DNA of 64,000 nt from Bacteroidales bacterium (lineage in GTDB: Bacteria; Bacteroidota; Bacteroidia; Bacteroidales; F082): the NCBI GenBank assembly GCA_017477425.1, contig JAFUVT010000019.1, positions 1 through 64,000 of the forward strand, in the 5' to 3' direction. Numbering within the stretch: the first letter of the stretch is position 1; the number at the start of each line of letters is the position of its first letter. The notes beneath the pieces were generated by a model. The model was not told the origin of the DNA. It made no database searches and saw only the letters and a list, made by a program, of their open reading frames with translations. Made by a program: the position numbers and the translations under genes. This document shows, piece after piece, positions 17,426 through 24,452 of the stretch.

Positions 17426-17946
17426 TGGCCTATGACTATGGCCTGGCCATCAGCTATTTTCAACTTCATTTGCTTTTCTTTAAGCGATTCAATTCTGTCG
17501 AATAGTGTTTATCAAACTAGTTAATCGCTTTTCGATGGATTGCACCTCTTCTATTATTCCCTCATACTGCTCTTTGGACACATATTTCAATTTGAGAGCA
17601 ATTTCCATTTGAGTTTCAACTTCATACGAGGAGCCTAATGAGATTTCGAGATAGTGTGCAAATTCATTTTGAGATCTCCGAGAGCATCCCTCGGCAATAT
17701 TAGATGGTATTGAAACCGAAGCCCTTTGAAGTTGGTCACAAAGTGCATACAATTCTTTCCTCGGGAACTTTTCTGTTAGTTCATAGACATGGGCGGAAAA
17801 ATCTACTCCAGCAATCCAAACGTCATAATTTCTGAAATTTCTCATAATTAGTTATATTTTAATAGTTTGCAACAACAATATGTTATATAAAGATTAAAAA
17901 GCAAAAGCCTATTGACCAGTGGCCATAAGCCATAGTCATAGGCCAT
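17425..17946. mobile_element. Small cassette with terminal inverted repeats carrying an S23-type gene
   Basis: An 18-bp sequence, ATGGCCTATGACTATGGC at 17425-17442, is repeated exactly as its reverse complement at 17929-17946. Between them is a single gene for a 118-aa four-helix bundle protein in AT-rich DNA. Each end is itself partly palindromic (left: GCTGATGGCC at 17421-17430 with GGCCATCAGC at 17445-17454). The unit fills exactly the space between the convergent 3' ends of the HAD and dusB genes and contributes to both stop-codon regions. S23 proteins are best known from intervening sequences in 23S rRNA genes, which are also bounded by complementary ends; mobility here is inferred. Confidence 0.5.
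17489..17845 (-). CDS. Four-helix bundle protein (23S rRNA intervening-sequence / S23 family)
   Basis: The protein has 118 aa and is entirely helical. It shows the family signature: an N-terminal DVWIAGVDFSAHVYEL, then FPRKELYALCDQLQRASVSI, PSNIAEGCSRRSQNEFAHYL and EISLGSSYEVETQMEIAL. Members form pentamers and include the Avd accessory protein of diversity-generating retroelements; most free-standing members have no known function. No reverse transcriptase or variable repeat is present here, so an Avd role is not supported. The gene is more AT-rich than its neighbours and is enclosed by inverted repeats, suggesting arrival as a cassette. Confidence 0.88.
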   Translation of the reverse strand: MRNFRNYDVWIAGVDFSAHVYELTEKFPRKELYALCDQLQRASVSIPSNIAEGCSRRSQNEFAHYLEISLGSSYEVETQMEIALKLKYVSKEQYEGIIEEVQSIEKRLTSLINTIRQN

Positions 17947-18916
17947 AGTAACCCATAACATCATCCAAAATTCCCAAAACTTCCTCTACCGACAGCGTCT
18001 CCATCAGCCTCATTTTGAACGGTTTGAAGTTGGGGAGTCCCTTGAAATACGAAGCCCAGTGCTTGCGGATTTCCAGCAGGGCGATGTGTTCCCCCTTCCA
18101 CTCCACCGAACGTTGCAGTTGTATCTTGCTCACGCGCACGCGTTCCGCCACGTCAGGCAAAGGCAGCGTTTCGCCCGTCTCCAAATAATGCCGTATCTGA
18201 CTGAAAATCCACGGGTTGCCATAGGTAGCGCGACCAATCATCAGGCCATCAACGCCGAAAGTATTTTTGTAGTATTTCGCTGAAGGGCCGTCCACCACGT
18301 CGCCATTGCCGATGATGGGAATGCACATCCTCGGGTTGTTCTTCACCGCTCCGATGAGGGTCCAGTCGGCGGGCTCGCTGTATTTGGTAGTGCGCAAACG
18401 ACCATGGATCGTCAGGGCGGCGATGCCCACATCTTGCAGGCGCTCGGCGATGTCGACGATTTCCTTGTGTTGTTCGTCGTAGCCGAGGCGAGTCTTCACC
18501 GTCACGGGCGTGTTCACGGCCTCCACGACGGCTTTGGTGATGGCCACCATTTTGGGGATGTCGTTCATGATGCCCGAGCCAGCGCCCTTCGAGGCCACTT
18601 TCTTCACCGGACAGCCGAAGTTGATGTCGATGAGGTCGGGATGAGCCGTCTCGGCACAACGCGCCGCTTCCACCATGGGTTCGACGGCATTGCCGAAGAT
18701 CTGGATGCCTACGGGGCGTTCCATCTCCTCAAAGTCGAGCTTCTTGATACTCTTCACCGAGTCGCGGATAAGGCCGTCGGCGGAGATGAACTCGGAATAC
18801 ATCACGTCGGCGCCAAAGAGTTTGCAGACGTAGCGGAACGGCGGGTCGGAGACATCCTCCATCGGAGCCAGCAGGAGCGGATAATGCTCGAATTCGAGGT
18901 GGGCGATTTTATACAT
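17936..18916 (-). CDS. dusB: tRNA-dihydrouridine synthase (DusB-like)
   Basis: Dus enzymes reduce uridines in the D-loop of tRNA using FMN and NADPH. The 326-aa protein has the N-terminal TIM barrel (LLAPMEDVSDPPFRYVCKLF, FGADVMYSEFISADGL), the catalytic cysteine in INFGCPVKKVASKGAGSG, the FMN-binding VKTRLGYD and HGR, IIGNGDVVDG and GLMIGRATYGNPWIF. A C-terminal helical tRNA-binding domain follows. The best match by motif is DusB. The final residues (GYYGL and TGA) are encoded in the right terminal repeat of the S23 cassette. A palindromic repeat lies in its 5' leader. Confidence 0.93.
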   Translation of the reverse strand: MYKIAHLEFEHYPLLLAPMEDVSDPPFRYVCKLFGADVMYSEFISADGLIRDSVKSIKKLDFEEMERPVGIQIFGNAVEPMVEAARCAETAHPDLIDINFGCPVKKVASKGAGSGIMNDIPKMVAITKAVVEAVNTPVTVKTRLGYDEQHKEIVDIAERLQDVGIAALTIHGRLRTTKYSEPADWTLIGAVKNNPRMCIPIIGNGDVVDGPSAKYYKNTFGVDGLMIGRATYGNPWIFSQIRHYLETGETLPLPDVAERVRVSKIQLQRSVEWKGEHIALLEIRKHWASYFKGLPNFKPFKMRLMETLSVEEVLGILDDVMGYYGL

Positions 18917-18934
18917 GGCTTTTTGTGTTGGTCG

Positions 18935-19003
18935 GCCCTTCGACAGGCTCAGGGGCCTTAACTTCTTTGTTCCGCAAAGGTCTCTGAGCTTGTCGAAGAG
19001 CCG
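18935..19003. repeat. Palindromic repeat, family A, in the dusB leader
   Basis: CTTCGACAGGCTCAG (18938-18952) faces CTGAGCTTGTCGAAG (18984-18998), one mismatch, giving a hairpin of 15 bp with a ~31-nt loop. The same arm occurs at 21512, 26200, 49931 and 57069. It lies between the dusB start and its promoter box, so it would be transcribed as part of the leader. Confidence 0.8.
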
Positions 19004-19019
19004 TCATTATTTTTCGCTG

Positions 19020-19027
19020 CAAAAGTA
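19020..19027 (-). promoter_or_regulatory. -7 promoter box of dusB
   Basis: On the minus strand this reads TACTTTTG followed by CAGCG. The leader to the dusB ATG would be about 100 nt and includes the palindromic repeat. Confidence 0.6.
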
Positions 19028-19036
19028 CAAAAACCG

Positions 19037-19044
19037 TATCTTTG
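19037..19044 (+). promoter_or_regulatory. -7 promoter box of the CPBP protease gene
   Basis: TATCTTTG, an exact consensus box, lies 18 bp before the ATG at 19063 and only 9 bp from the opposing dusB box, so the two promoters are back to back. The upstream TTG start of the open frame at 19042 lies inside this box and is excluded. Confidence 0.75.
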
Positions 19045-19062
19045 CACCAAAATCATTGCACC

Positions 19063-20019
19063 ATGAACGACAATTTGTTTCTCGACAACCTCAAGCAATC
19101 CACGGGAATGAGGGTTTTTCTCTATTTGGTCATCCTATTGATTAGCAGTTTGATAGGAGTAGCTATTACTGCCGCCATGATGCTTTCTGGCGGCGATTTA
19201 GGACTGAAACTCGGACAAGGGCTGAGCTCCATCATGATGTTCGTCGTGCCGCCCATCGTGTATTATTTCATCACCCGCAAGAAGCACCAAATGCAGGCCT
19301 TAGGTCTTCGCAAGACGCTCAGTCCCTGGCTGTTGCTCGTCGGAGCTGCCTTGATGTTCATTTCACTGCCCGTCACCGACCAGTTGGGATTGTGGAACGA
19401 GAACATGCACCTTGGCGGTGCGCTGCAGTTCCTTGATGACCTGATGAAGAATATGGAAGATGCGGCCGCCGAAGTCACGGAGCGCATGCTCAATGTCGAC
19501 ACCTTTGGCGGCCTGTTGCTCAACCTGCTGGTCATCGCCTTGATTGCCGCTGTCGGCGAGGAGCTTACCTTCCGTGGTGTGCTTCAGCAGTCGTTGACGC
19601 GGCGCATGAACCCACATGTGGCCATTTGCCTCTCCGCAGCCATCTTCTCGTTCATCCACTTCCAGTTTTATGGCTTCCTGCCGCGCATGTTCCTCGGTCT
19701 TTTGCTGGGCTATCTGTTCTACATCAGCGACTCGCTGTGGACGAGCATCCTGATGCACTTCGTCAACAACGGGACGGCCGTGGTGCTGCATTACCTGAGC
19801 AACAAGGGCATCATCGACGTCGACGTCGACCACATCGCATCGTTGCCGATGGGCTACGTCGCGGCAAGTGCGGTGGCGACCATCGCGATTATCGTTCTCT
19901 GTTGGCGAAAATCAAAGGAACTTGTCCAAGAAGATGAAGGGCATCAACGACTCGATGCCGTCGAAGACCATGATGGGACCCGTGGTTCCCTGACAGAGCA
20001 CACGCAAGGGCCGCTTTGA
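19063..20019 (+). CDS. CPBP-family intramembrane metalloprotease (Abi/CAAX protease)
   Basis: A polytopic membrane protein of 318 aa with about eight hydrophobic segments. It carries the CPBP motifs: EExxxR at 166-171 (EELTFR, followed by GVLQ), FSFIHFQF with H199, and HFVNNGTAV with H232, which together bind the zinc in the membrane. Family roles include prenyl-protein processing, bacteriocin immunity and unknown ones; the substrate here is not known. The last 36 residues (from about RKSKELVQEDEG) run antisense through the 3' end of cdd for 108 bp, and look unlike a membrane protease tail, so the original stop was probably lost. Confidence 0.88.
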   Translation: MNDNLFLDNLKQSTGMRVFLYLVILLISSLIGVAITAAMMLSGGDLGLKLGQGLSSIMMFVVPPIVYYFITRKKHQMQALGLRKTLSPWLLLVGAALMFISLPVTDQLGLWNENMHLGGALQFLDDLMKNMEDAAAEVTERMLNVDTFGGLLLNLLVIALIAAVGEELTFRGVLQQSLTRRMNPHVAICLSAAIFSFIHFQFYGFLPRMFLGLLLGYLFYISDSLWTSILMHFVNNGTAVVLHYLSNKGIIDVDVDHIASLPMGYVAASAVATIAIIVLCWRKSKELVQEDEGHQRLDAVEDHDGTRGSLTEHTQGPL

Positions 20020-20394
20020 GGTCTGCTCCACCTCCACCATCACCTGACGGCAAGCCCCGCAAGGGGCGACAGGCTCGTCGATGACCTTGGTGGACGAATA
20101 GGCCGTCACCGCCAAGGCCTCAAATGCCACGCCCGGATACTTCGCCATGGCTGCAAACATGGCCACACGCTCGGCGCACAAGCCACTGGGATAGGCCGCG
20201 TTCTCGATGTTATTGCCCGTCACCACTTCGCCGTTGGCCAGACGCACTGCCGCACCCACATTGAATTTGGAATAAGGTGCATAGGCATTTCGAGCGGCCT
20301 CGTGCGCACGACGCATCAGTTCGGCATCCTGAGGGTCGAGTTCCTCAAGACCGTCATAAACGGTGTAAGGGCAAACAAACTGTTCTTTCTTCAT
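19912..20394 (-). CDS. cdd: Cytidine deaminase
   Basis: Cytidine deaminase converts cytidine and deoxycytidine to uridine forms for pyrimidine salvage. The 160-aa protein has the zinc site motifs CAERVAMFAA (His replaced by Cys as in the CDA family, with catalytic E) and PCGACRQVMVE, plus the substrate-binding FNVGAAVRLANGEVVTGNNIENAAYPSGL. A promoter box lies at 20420-20427. Its last 108 bp overlap, tail to tail, with the CPBP protease gene. Confidence 0.95.
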   Translation of the reverse strand: MKKEQFVCPYTVYDGLEELDPQDAELMRRAHEAARNAYAPYSKFNVGAAVRLANGEVVTGNNIENAAYPSGLCAERVAMFAAMAKYPGVAFEALAVTAYSSTKVIDEPVAPCGACRQVMVEVEQTSKRPLRVLCQGTTGPIMVFDGIESLMPFIFLDKFL

Positions 20395-20419
20395 CTGTCA
20401 GTTTCAGTTGATTACGCCG

Positions 20420-20427
20420 CAAAGATA
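20420..20427 (-). promoter_or_regulatory. -7 promoter box of cdd
   Basis: Minus-strand TATCTTTG followed by CGGCG, 26 bp before the cdd ATG. It is placed just after the end of the O-antigen-ligase-like gene, separating cdd from that operon. Confidence 0.7.
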
Positions 20428-20456
20428 GGCATTTTCATCAAACATCGCAAAAATAA

Positions 20457-22094
20457 TCACTCTTCGGGGACGGCAAAAAGCAACAAAGCCTCGAAGAAAG
20501 CGAACAACGAGGCGCCCGCTTGGGTTTCGAGCGTGTCCTCGGCCAACATCGACAATAGGATGATGCCGAGAAAGACCGTATATAAATAAGTGCGGTGCCT
20601 GCGCGAAGCCAACCAAGGATAGAGCAACACGACGAGGAACAACGCCAAGCCTAAAAGGCCAAAAGCCACCGCAATGGCAAGATATTGGTTGTGGGCGCGG
20701 AAACGGAATTCCTCCTTCAATGGCGAATGAATCTCGTCGTAAGCCTCGCTGAAAGCCTGAGGCACATCGCCTGTGCCCACCCCGAACAAAAGATACTGCC
20801 CAATGATATGGAACGAGGCCCGCGTGAACTCGATGCGCTGTGAGAACGAGCCACCGTTGGGGTTGTTGTAGCGGCGATAAAGGTAATATTCAAACAAGGT
20901 GGAGGAAAGTCGGGCGCGCAGACCAGGATGTTTCCAATTGTTGTAGTTGGGCACGCCTTGCTCGATGTTGCGGATGTCGACGTCAGTGAGAGCCATCACA
21001 CCTTCGGCATCTTTGCGCAAGTCCTTGGAAGTCAGATAGCGGGCCAAAGTAGCCTCCAAATCCTCTCCATTGGAAGTAAGGCCATCCAAAGGCAGGCTGC
21101 TGCGTTGGGGCCAAGCCTCTTGCAGCTCCTTACGGCAGTAGTAAAGCCCCACATATTTGCCGTCTTCCACGGGATTGTGGATGGTGTCGTGCCAATAGTC
21201 GTTGCCCTGCGCGGTCTTTTGGTCCAAAGTCGCGAAATCCACTTTCTCCACCTGCAGCAAAGGCTTTACGGCGTGATGCAACACAAGCGCCCCTACGACC
21301 ACCAAAGCTAAAGCCATCACGCCTATCGCAATGCGCCAACCTCTCGCCTTTTGCCAATGCAAGAAAGCATAAACGGCTGAAACGACGGCCACTGCAGCCA
21401 AAGCCACATAGCCCGAGAGCGACTCGAAGATATAGATTTGATAGACAAACCAAAGAATCAGGGCCATTTGGAGCATACGATTGGGCCAAACAAATCGGCT
21501 TGTGGTCGGCCCTTCGACAGGCTCAGGGGCCTTGGTTTTACGGGTTGCTGAGCCTGTCGAAGCACCCAGCATATACCATCCTACCACCGCAATGCTGAAC
21601 GCGATATGCAGGCAGAAGCGGATATGGCTGATGAAGCGTGAAATCTCGCGCACGTCCTCGTAATCGTGCTTCAAATAAGCGGTGAAACTGAACAAGGTGG
21701 CGACGAAGACCGACAGCACATAAACCTGCATCAGTAGGTCGAAACGTTTGCGGTCCAAAGGTGCCATGCTTGACATGACGAAAGGCAGCACCAAAATAGG
21801 CAGCTTGACGCGCAGGTCCTTCATGGCATACTGGAAATCGGAGGTCCAGAGCAGGCCGACGACGTGCATCAAATAAAAAGCGACCAACAGGACAGCGGCT
21901 TTGTTGTGCCAAAAGCGGGAAAGTTTGTTGTTGAAGGATTTTGTACAAAATCCTTCAACAACCCAAACGATGACAAGCCAGAAGTTGGCCATGCCCATCA
22001 GGAAGGGCGACAACGTCAAACCCACGGCCATCATCATCAAACCCAAGAGGTAGGCTTGGTTCAGATAGGGCCGTATGGAAGCTTGCGATGTCAT
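20457..22094 (-). CDS. O-antigen ligase / polymerase-like membrane protein with two in-frame palindromic inserts
   Basis: A polytopic protein of 545 aa with about ten to twelve hydrophobic segments and a large soluble loop (~250-420) between the last helices, the layout of WaaL/Wzy-type enzymes that join or polymerise surface glycans. The family motif region includes RIEFTRASFHIIGQYLLFGVGTGDV and FRAHNQYLAIAVAFGLLGL, which match the Wzy_C / WaaL core with its conserved arginine and histidine. Two loops carry palindromic DNA in frame: VVEGFCTKSFNN (~45-56) and a stretch with KAPEPVEGP (~178-194). ATG at 22094 overlaps the stop of the S41 protease gene by one base; a GTG at 22097 is also possible. 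Confidence 0.8.
   Translation of the reverse strand: MTSQASIRPYLNQAYLLGLMMMAVGLTLSPFLMGMANFWLVIVWVVEGFCTKSFNNKLSRFWHNKAAVLLVAFYLMHVVGLLWTSDFQYAMKDLRVKLPILVLPFVMSSMAPLDRKRFDLLMQVYVLSVFVATLFSFTAYLKHDYEDVREISRFISHIRFCLHIAFSIAVVGWYMLGASTGSATRKTKAPEPVEGPTTSRFVWPNRMLQMALILWFVYQIYIFESLSGYVALAAVAVVSAVYAFLHWQKARGWRIAIGVMALALVVVGALVLHHAVKPLLQVEKVDFATLDQKTAQGNDYWHDTIHNPVEDGKYVGLYYCRKELQEAWPQRSSLPLDGLTSNGEDLEATLARYLTSKDLRKDAEGVMALTDVDIRNIEQGVPNYNNWKHPGLRARLSSTLFEYYLYRRYNNPNGGSFSQRIEFTRASFHIIGQYLLFGVGTGDVPQAFSEAYDEIHSPLKEEFRFRAHNQYLAIAVAFGLLGLALFLVVLLYPWLASRRHRTYLYTVFLGIILLSMLAEDTLETQAGASLFAFFEALLLFAVPEE
21492..21570. repeat. Palindromic repeat, family A, inside the O-antigen-ligase-like gene
   Basis: CTTCGACAGGCTCAG (21512-21526) and its exact reverse complement CTGAGCCTGTCGAAG (21548-21562) bound a ~21-nt loop. 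The arms are the same as in the dusB leader. The host frame stays open and encodes a polar loop peptide containing PEPVEG. Confidence 0.85.
21927..21962. repeat. Perfect 36-bp palindrome inside the O-antigen-ligase-like gene
   Basis: An 18-bp arm beginning GTTGTTGAAGG is followed immediately by its exact complement, with no loop. 36 bp is exactly 12 codons, encoding VVEGFCTKSFNN between two membrane segments. It belongs to a different sequence family from the TTCGACAGG repeat. Confidence 0.9.
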
Positions 22095-23740
22095 CACTTG
22101 CCGCTCAAAATGCTATGGTATTCGTCTTTTCCGTTGGTGTTGAGCAAAATCTCGAAGGCGCGTTTCAAATCGGGGTCGTCGTTGAGCGAAGCCACAATAC
22201 GGCCTTTTTGGTAATAGTAGCGTCCCACAATCTCCGAACGCAGCAGCTCCTCGATGTCCTTGCGGTTGCTGAGCAAGTCGTTGTCTTTTTCGGCAGTGAG
22301 GTTCTTCTCCAGCATTTCAAGTTGTGGCTTGATTTTTTCGAGATAGCCTTCCTCCTTGGCTGTCTTCTTGATCTTCTCGATGGCTTTCTCGGTCTCGGTG
22401 GTGTAGGTGAACTTCTTGTCTTTCACGAACTTCATGAAGTCCTGATAGGTGGCATCGTCGATCTTGAAGCGGTCGGCTGAGTCGATGCTCTTGTGCTCAC
22501 TGTAGAATTTATTGGCGTAGTCGAAGATATAGTTTTTCGCATAAAGATAAGCCGTCACCGTGGCGTAAGGCTCGCGTTTCACCTTCACGTCGGGCATGAT
22601 GCCATGGCCTTCGTAGACCGTGCGTCCGGCTGCGGTTTTGAAAGGCTTGCCCAACGTGTCGTTTTTCGTCCGGATGGTATCTTTCTTGTGCGAATAGTCG
22701 ATTTCCTGGATACAACGGCCACTAGGAATGTAGTAATGCGCCACCGTGACCTTCATCTGGGTGTTATAGCTCAAAGGCAAGATGTTCTGCACCAAGCCCT
22801 TGCCGAAAGTGCGTTGACCGATGATAACGCCACGGTCGTAATCCTGGATGGCGCCAGCCACAATCTCGCTGGCCGAGGCGCTGTTGCCGTCAACGAGGAT
22901 GACCAAAGGAATCTCCAGGTCGACGGGGTCGTTGGTGGTGGGATGGAGGCTGTTGGCTGTGGCCGCTTTGCCTTTCATCGAAACCACTGGCTTCCCTTTG
23001 GGGACGAAGAGGTTAACAATGTCGACAGCCTCATTCATCAGTCCGCCGCCGTTGCCGCGCAGGTCGAGAATGAAGCCTTTCAGTTCACAGTTTTTCCGCA
23101 TCTCCATGAATTTCTCCTTCATCTCCTTGGCGGCGTCGCGGGTGAAGCCGCTCAGCGAGAGGTAGGCCACACCGTTGTCGAACACCTTATAATAAGGAAT
23201 GTTGTCGATTTTCACCTTCTCGCGTTTCAGCACCTTCGTCAGCGGCTTGTCTTCGCCGTAACGCTTGATTTTCAGCGTCACCTCGGTGCCTGGTTGGCCT
23301 TTCAGCATCTCGCTGACCTGTTGGGTGTTTTTCTTCTTGCAGTCCACGCCATTCACTTCGAGGATGGCATCGCCCGCGATGAGGCCAGCTTTCTGTGCCG
23401 GCCAGCCCTCATAGGGGTCGGAGATGCGGGTGTATTCGCCATCGTATTGGATGAGGGCACCGATGCCTCCGTATTCGCCCGTGGTCATGAACTTGGCGTT
23501 CTCGATGTCCGACTCGGGGATGAAGACCGTATACGGGTCGAGGCCGTCGAGCATGGCCTTGATGGCGGCTTCGTTGAGTTCGCCAGGGTTGATCTCGTCG
23601 ACATAGTTGAGGTTCAGCTCGCGCAGGAGGCTGTTGTAGATGTCGAGGCTCTTGGCGATTTCGAAGTTGTTCTGCTTCTCTTGGGCGATGAGGCCTATGG
23701 GGAGGAGAAGCGCGAGGATGAGGGTGTGGATGTATTTCAT
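22094..23740 (-). CDS. S41-family C-terminal processing peptidase
   Basis: A 548-aa periplasmic serine protease of the CtpA/Prc type. After a signal peptide (1-19) come an N-terminal helical region, a PDZ domain (~85-175; GGIGALIQYDGEYTRIS, GWPAQKAGLIAGDAILEVNG) and the catalytic core with FILDLRGNGGG, DGNSASASEIVAGAIQDYDR (nucleophile serine in SASASE) and GQRTFGKGLVQ (general-base lysine). A C-terminal helical extension (~430-548) is usual in Bacteroidota. It probably processes envelope proteins. It is followed with overlapping codons by the O-antigen-ligase-like gene and preceded by yidD. Confidence 0.93.
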   Translation of the reverse strand: MKYIHTLILALLLPIGLIAQEKQNNFEIAKSLDIYNSLLRELNLNYVDEINPGELNEAAIKAMLDGLDPYTVFIPESDIENAKFMTTGEYGGIGALIQYDGEYTRISDPYEGWPAQKAGLIAGDAILEVNGVDCKKKNTQQVSEMLKGQPGTEVTLKIKRYGEDKPLTKVLKREKVKIDNIPYYKVFDNGVAYLSLSGFTRDAAKEMKEKFMEMRKNCELKGFILDLRGNGGGLMNEAVDIVNLFVPKGKPVVSMKGKAATANSLHPTTNDPVDLEIPLVILVDGNSASASEIVAGAIQDYDRGVIIGQRTFGKGLVQNILPLSYNTQMKVTVAHYYIPSGRCIQEIDYSHKKDTIRTKNDTLGKPFKTAAGRTVYEGHGIMPDVKVKREPYATVTAYLYAKNYIFDYANKFYSEHKSIDSADRFKIDDATYQDFMKFVKDKKFTYTTETEKAIEKIKKTAKEEGYLEKIKPQLEMLEKNLTAEKDNDLLSNRKDIEELLRSEIVGRYYYQKGRIVASLNDDPDLKRAFEILLNTNGKDEYHSILSGK

Positions 23741-23771
23741 CTTTTTGTGTTGTTTTTCGGTGTTGGTCTGT

Positions 23772-23814
23772 GCAGGGACTCATATCGCCTGCTTATTGAT
23801 ATTGTCGTCCCTAC
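23772..23814. repeat. Dispersed repeat (CAATAAGCAGG family) at the end of yidD
   Basis: On the minus strand it contains CAATAAGCAGGCGA, then AGTCCCTGC. A second copy lies at 32909-32947. The outer parts GTAGGGAC and AGTCCCTGC are complementary. The yidD stop codon (TAG of GTAGGGACG) is the first part of the repeat. Confidence 0.7.
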
Positions 23815-24041
23815 GGGACTGGGTCATAGCCGCTGCCGCCCCAAGGGTTGCACGAGAGGATGCGTTTGAATGTGAGCCAACCGCCCTTGAAGAAGCCGTA
23901 TTTCTCAATCGCCTCGATGCCGTAGTTGGAGCAGGTGGGCGTATAGCGACAGCTCTTCCCCAGATAGGGTGACAAAGTGACCTGATACAGCCGAATGAGC
24001 AAGATCAGGAACTTAGCGGGGAGTTTGGCTATGTTTTTCAT
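23811..24041 (-). CDS. yidD: Membrane protein insertion efficiency factor YidD
   Basis: YidD is a small inner-membrane-associated protein that helps YidC insert membrane proteins. The 76-aa protein is the usual size and has the diagnostic [50 protein letters not shown] and GYDPVP. The ATG at 24041 ([11 protein letters not shown]) is the family start; an upstream start would extend into rnpA by 42 bp more. It overlaps the 3' end of rnpA by 29 bp, the normal rnpA-yidD arrangement. The stop is supplied by the adjacent repeat. Confidence 0.92.
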   Translation of the reverse strand: MKNIAKLPAKFLILLIRLYQVTLSPYLGKSCRYTPTCSNYGIEAIEKYGFFKGGWLTFKRILSCNPWGGSGYDPVP

Positions 24042-24420
24042 ACCTCTTGACAATCTCTTGGACGGCTTTCTTCGTCTTGGCAAGCATCTCGTCGTACGAG
24101 TGGATGACCGTGGCCGTATAGACTAACGCGACATCCACGGAAATATTATCTTTCTCACATATTTCGTAAAGTGGCCCTTTGTTGCGGCGCCAGGCCTCGC
24201 GCATCAGGCGCTTCACGCGGTTGCGCTTGAAGGCGTGGTGGAAGCGCTTCTTGGAGACGGAGACGAGCAGTCGAACTGTGACGGGACGGCTGTCGTCGCG
24301 CCGAAACAAATAAACGACCCTAAAGGGATAAACGCTGACGCCTTTGCCCTTGTCGAAAAGCAACGCGATGTCGTTTTCTTTGCAGATGCGCTCGTATTTC
24401 GGGAAACCCTCCTTGGTCAT
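24013..24420 (-). CDS. rnpA: Ribonuclease P protein component
   Basis: RnpA binds the RNase P RNA and helps recognise pre-tRNA leaders. The protein is 135 aa from the ATG at 24420 ([12 protein letters not shown]). The RNR signature is clear: [24 protein letters not shown], after the strand [11 protein letters not shown]. Two further in-frame ATGs (24423, 24435) are possible starts. It sits in the order hemD-rnpA-yidD-S41 protease on the minus strand, and rpmH is not adjacent. Confidence 0.93.
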   Translation of the reverse strand: MTKEGFPKYERICKENDIALLFDKGKGVSVYPFRVVYLFRRDDSRPVTVRLLVSVSKKRFHHAFKRNRVKRLMREAWRRNKGPLYEICEKDNISVDVALVYTATVIHSYDEMLAKTKKAVQEIVKRYEKHSQTPR

Positions 24421-24452
24421 CATAAGGCACAACACTTGGGATGACAGAGGTA

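Noticed and set aside
17425..17946. Diversity-generating retroelement (the S23 fold is shared with Avd)
   Set aside because: No reverse transcriptase, template repeat or variable repeat was found near the gene.
22493..23869. 458-codon open frame on the plus strand
   Set aside because: It is antisense to the S41 protease and yidD, both well supported.
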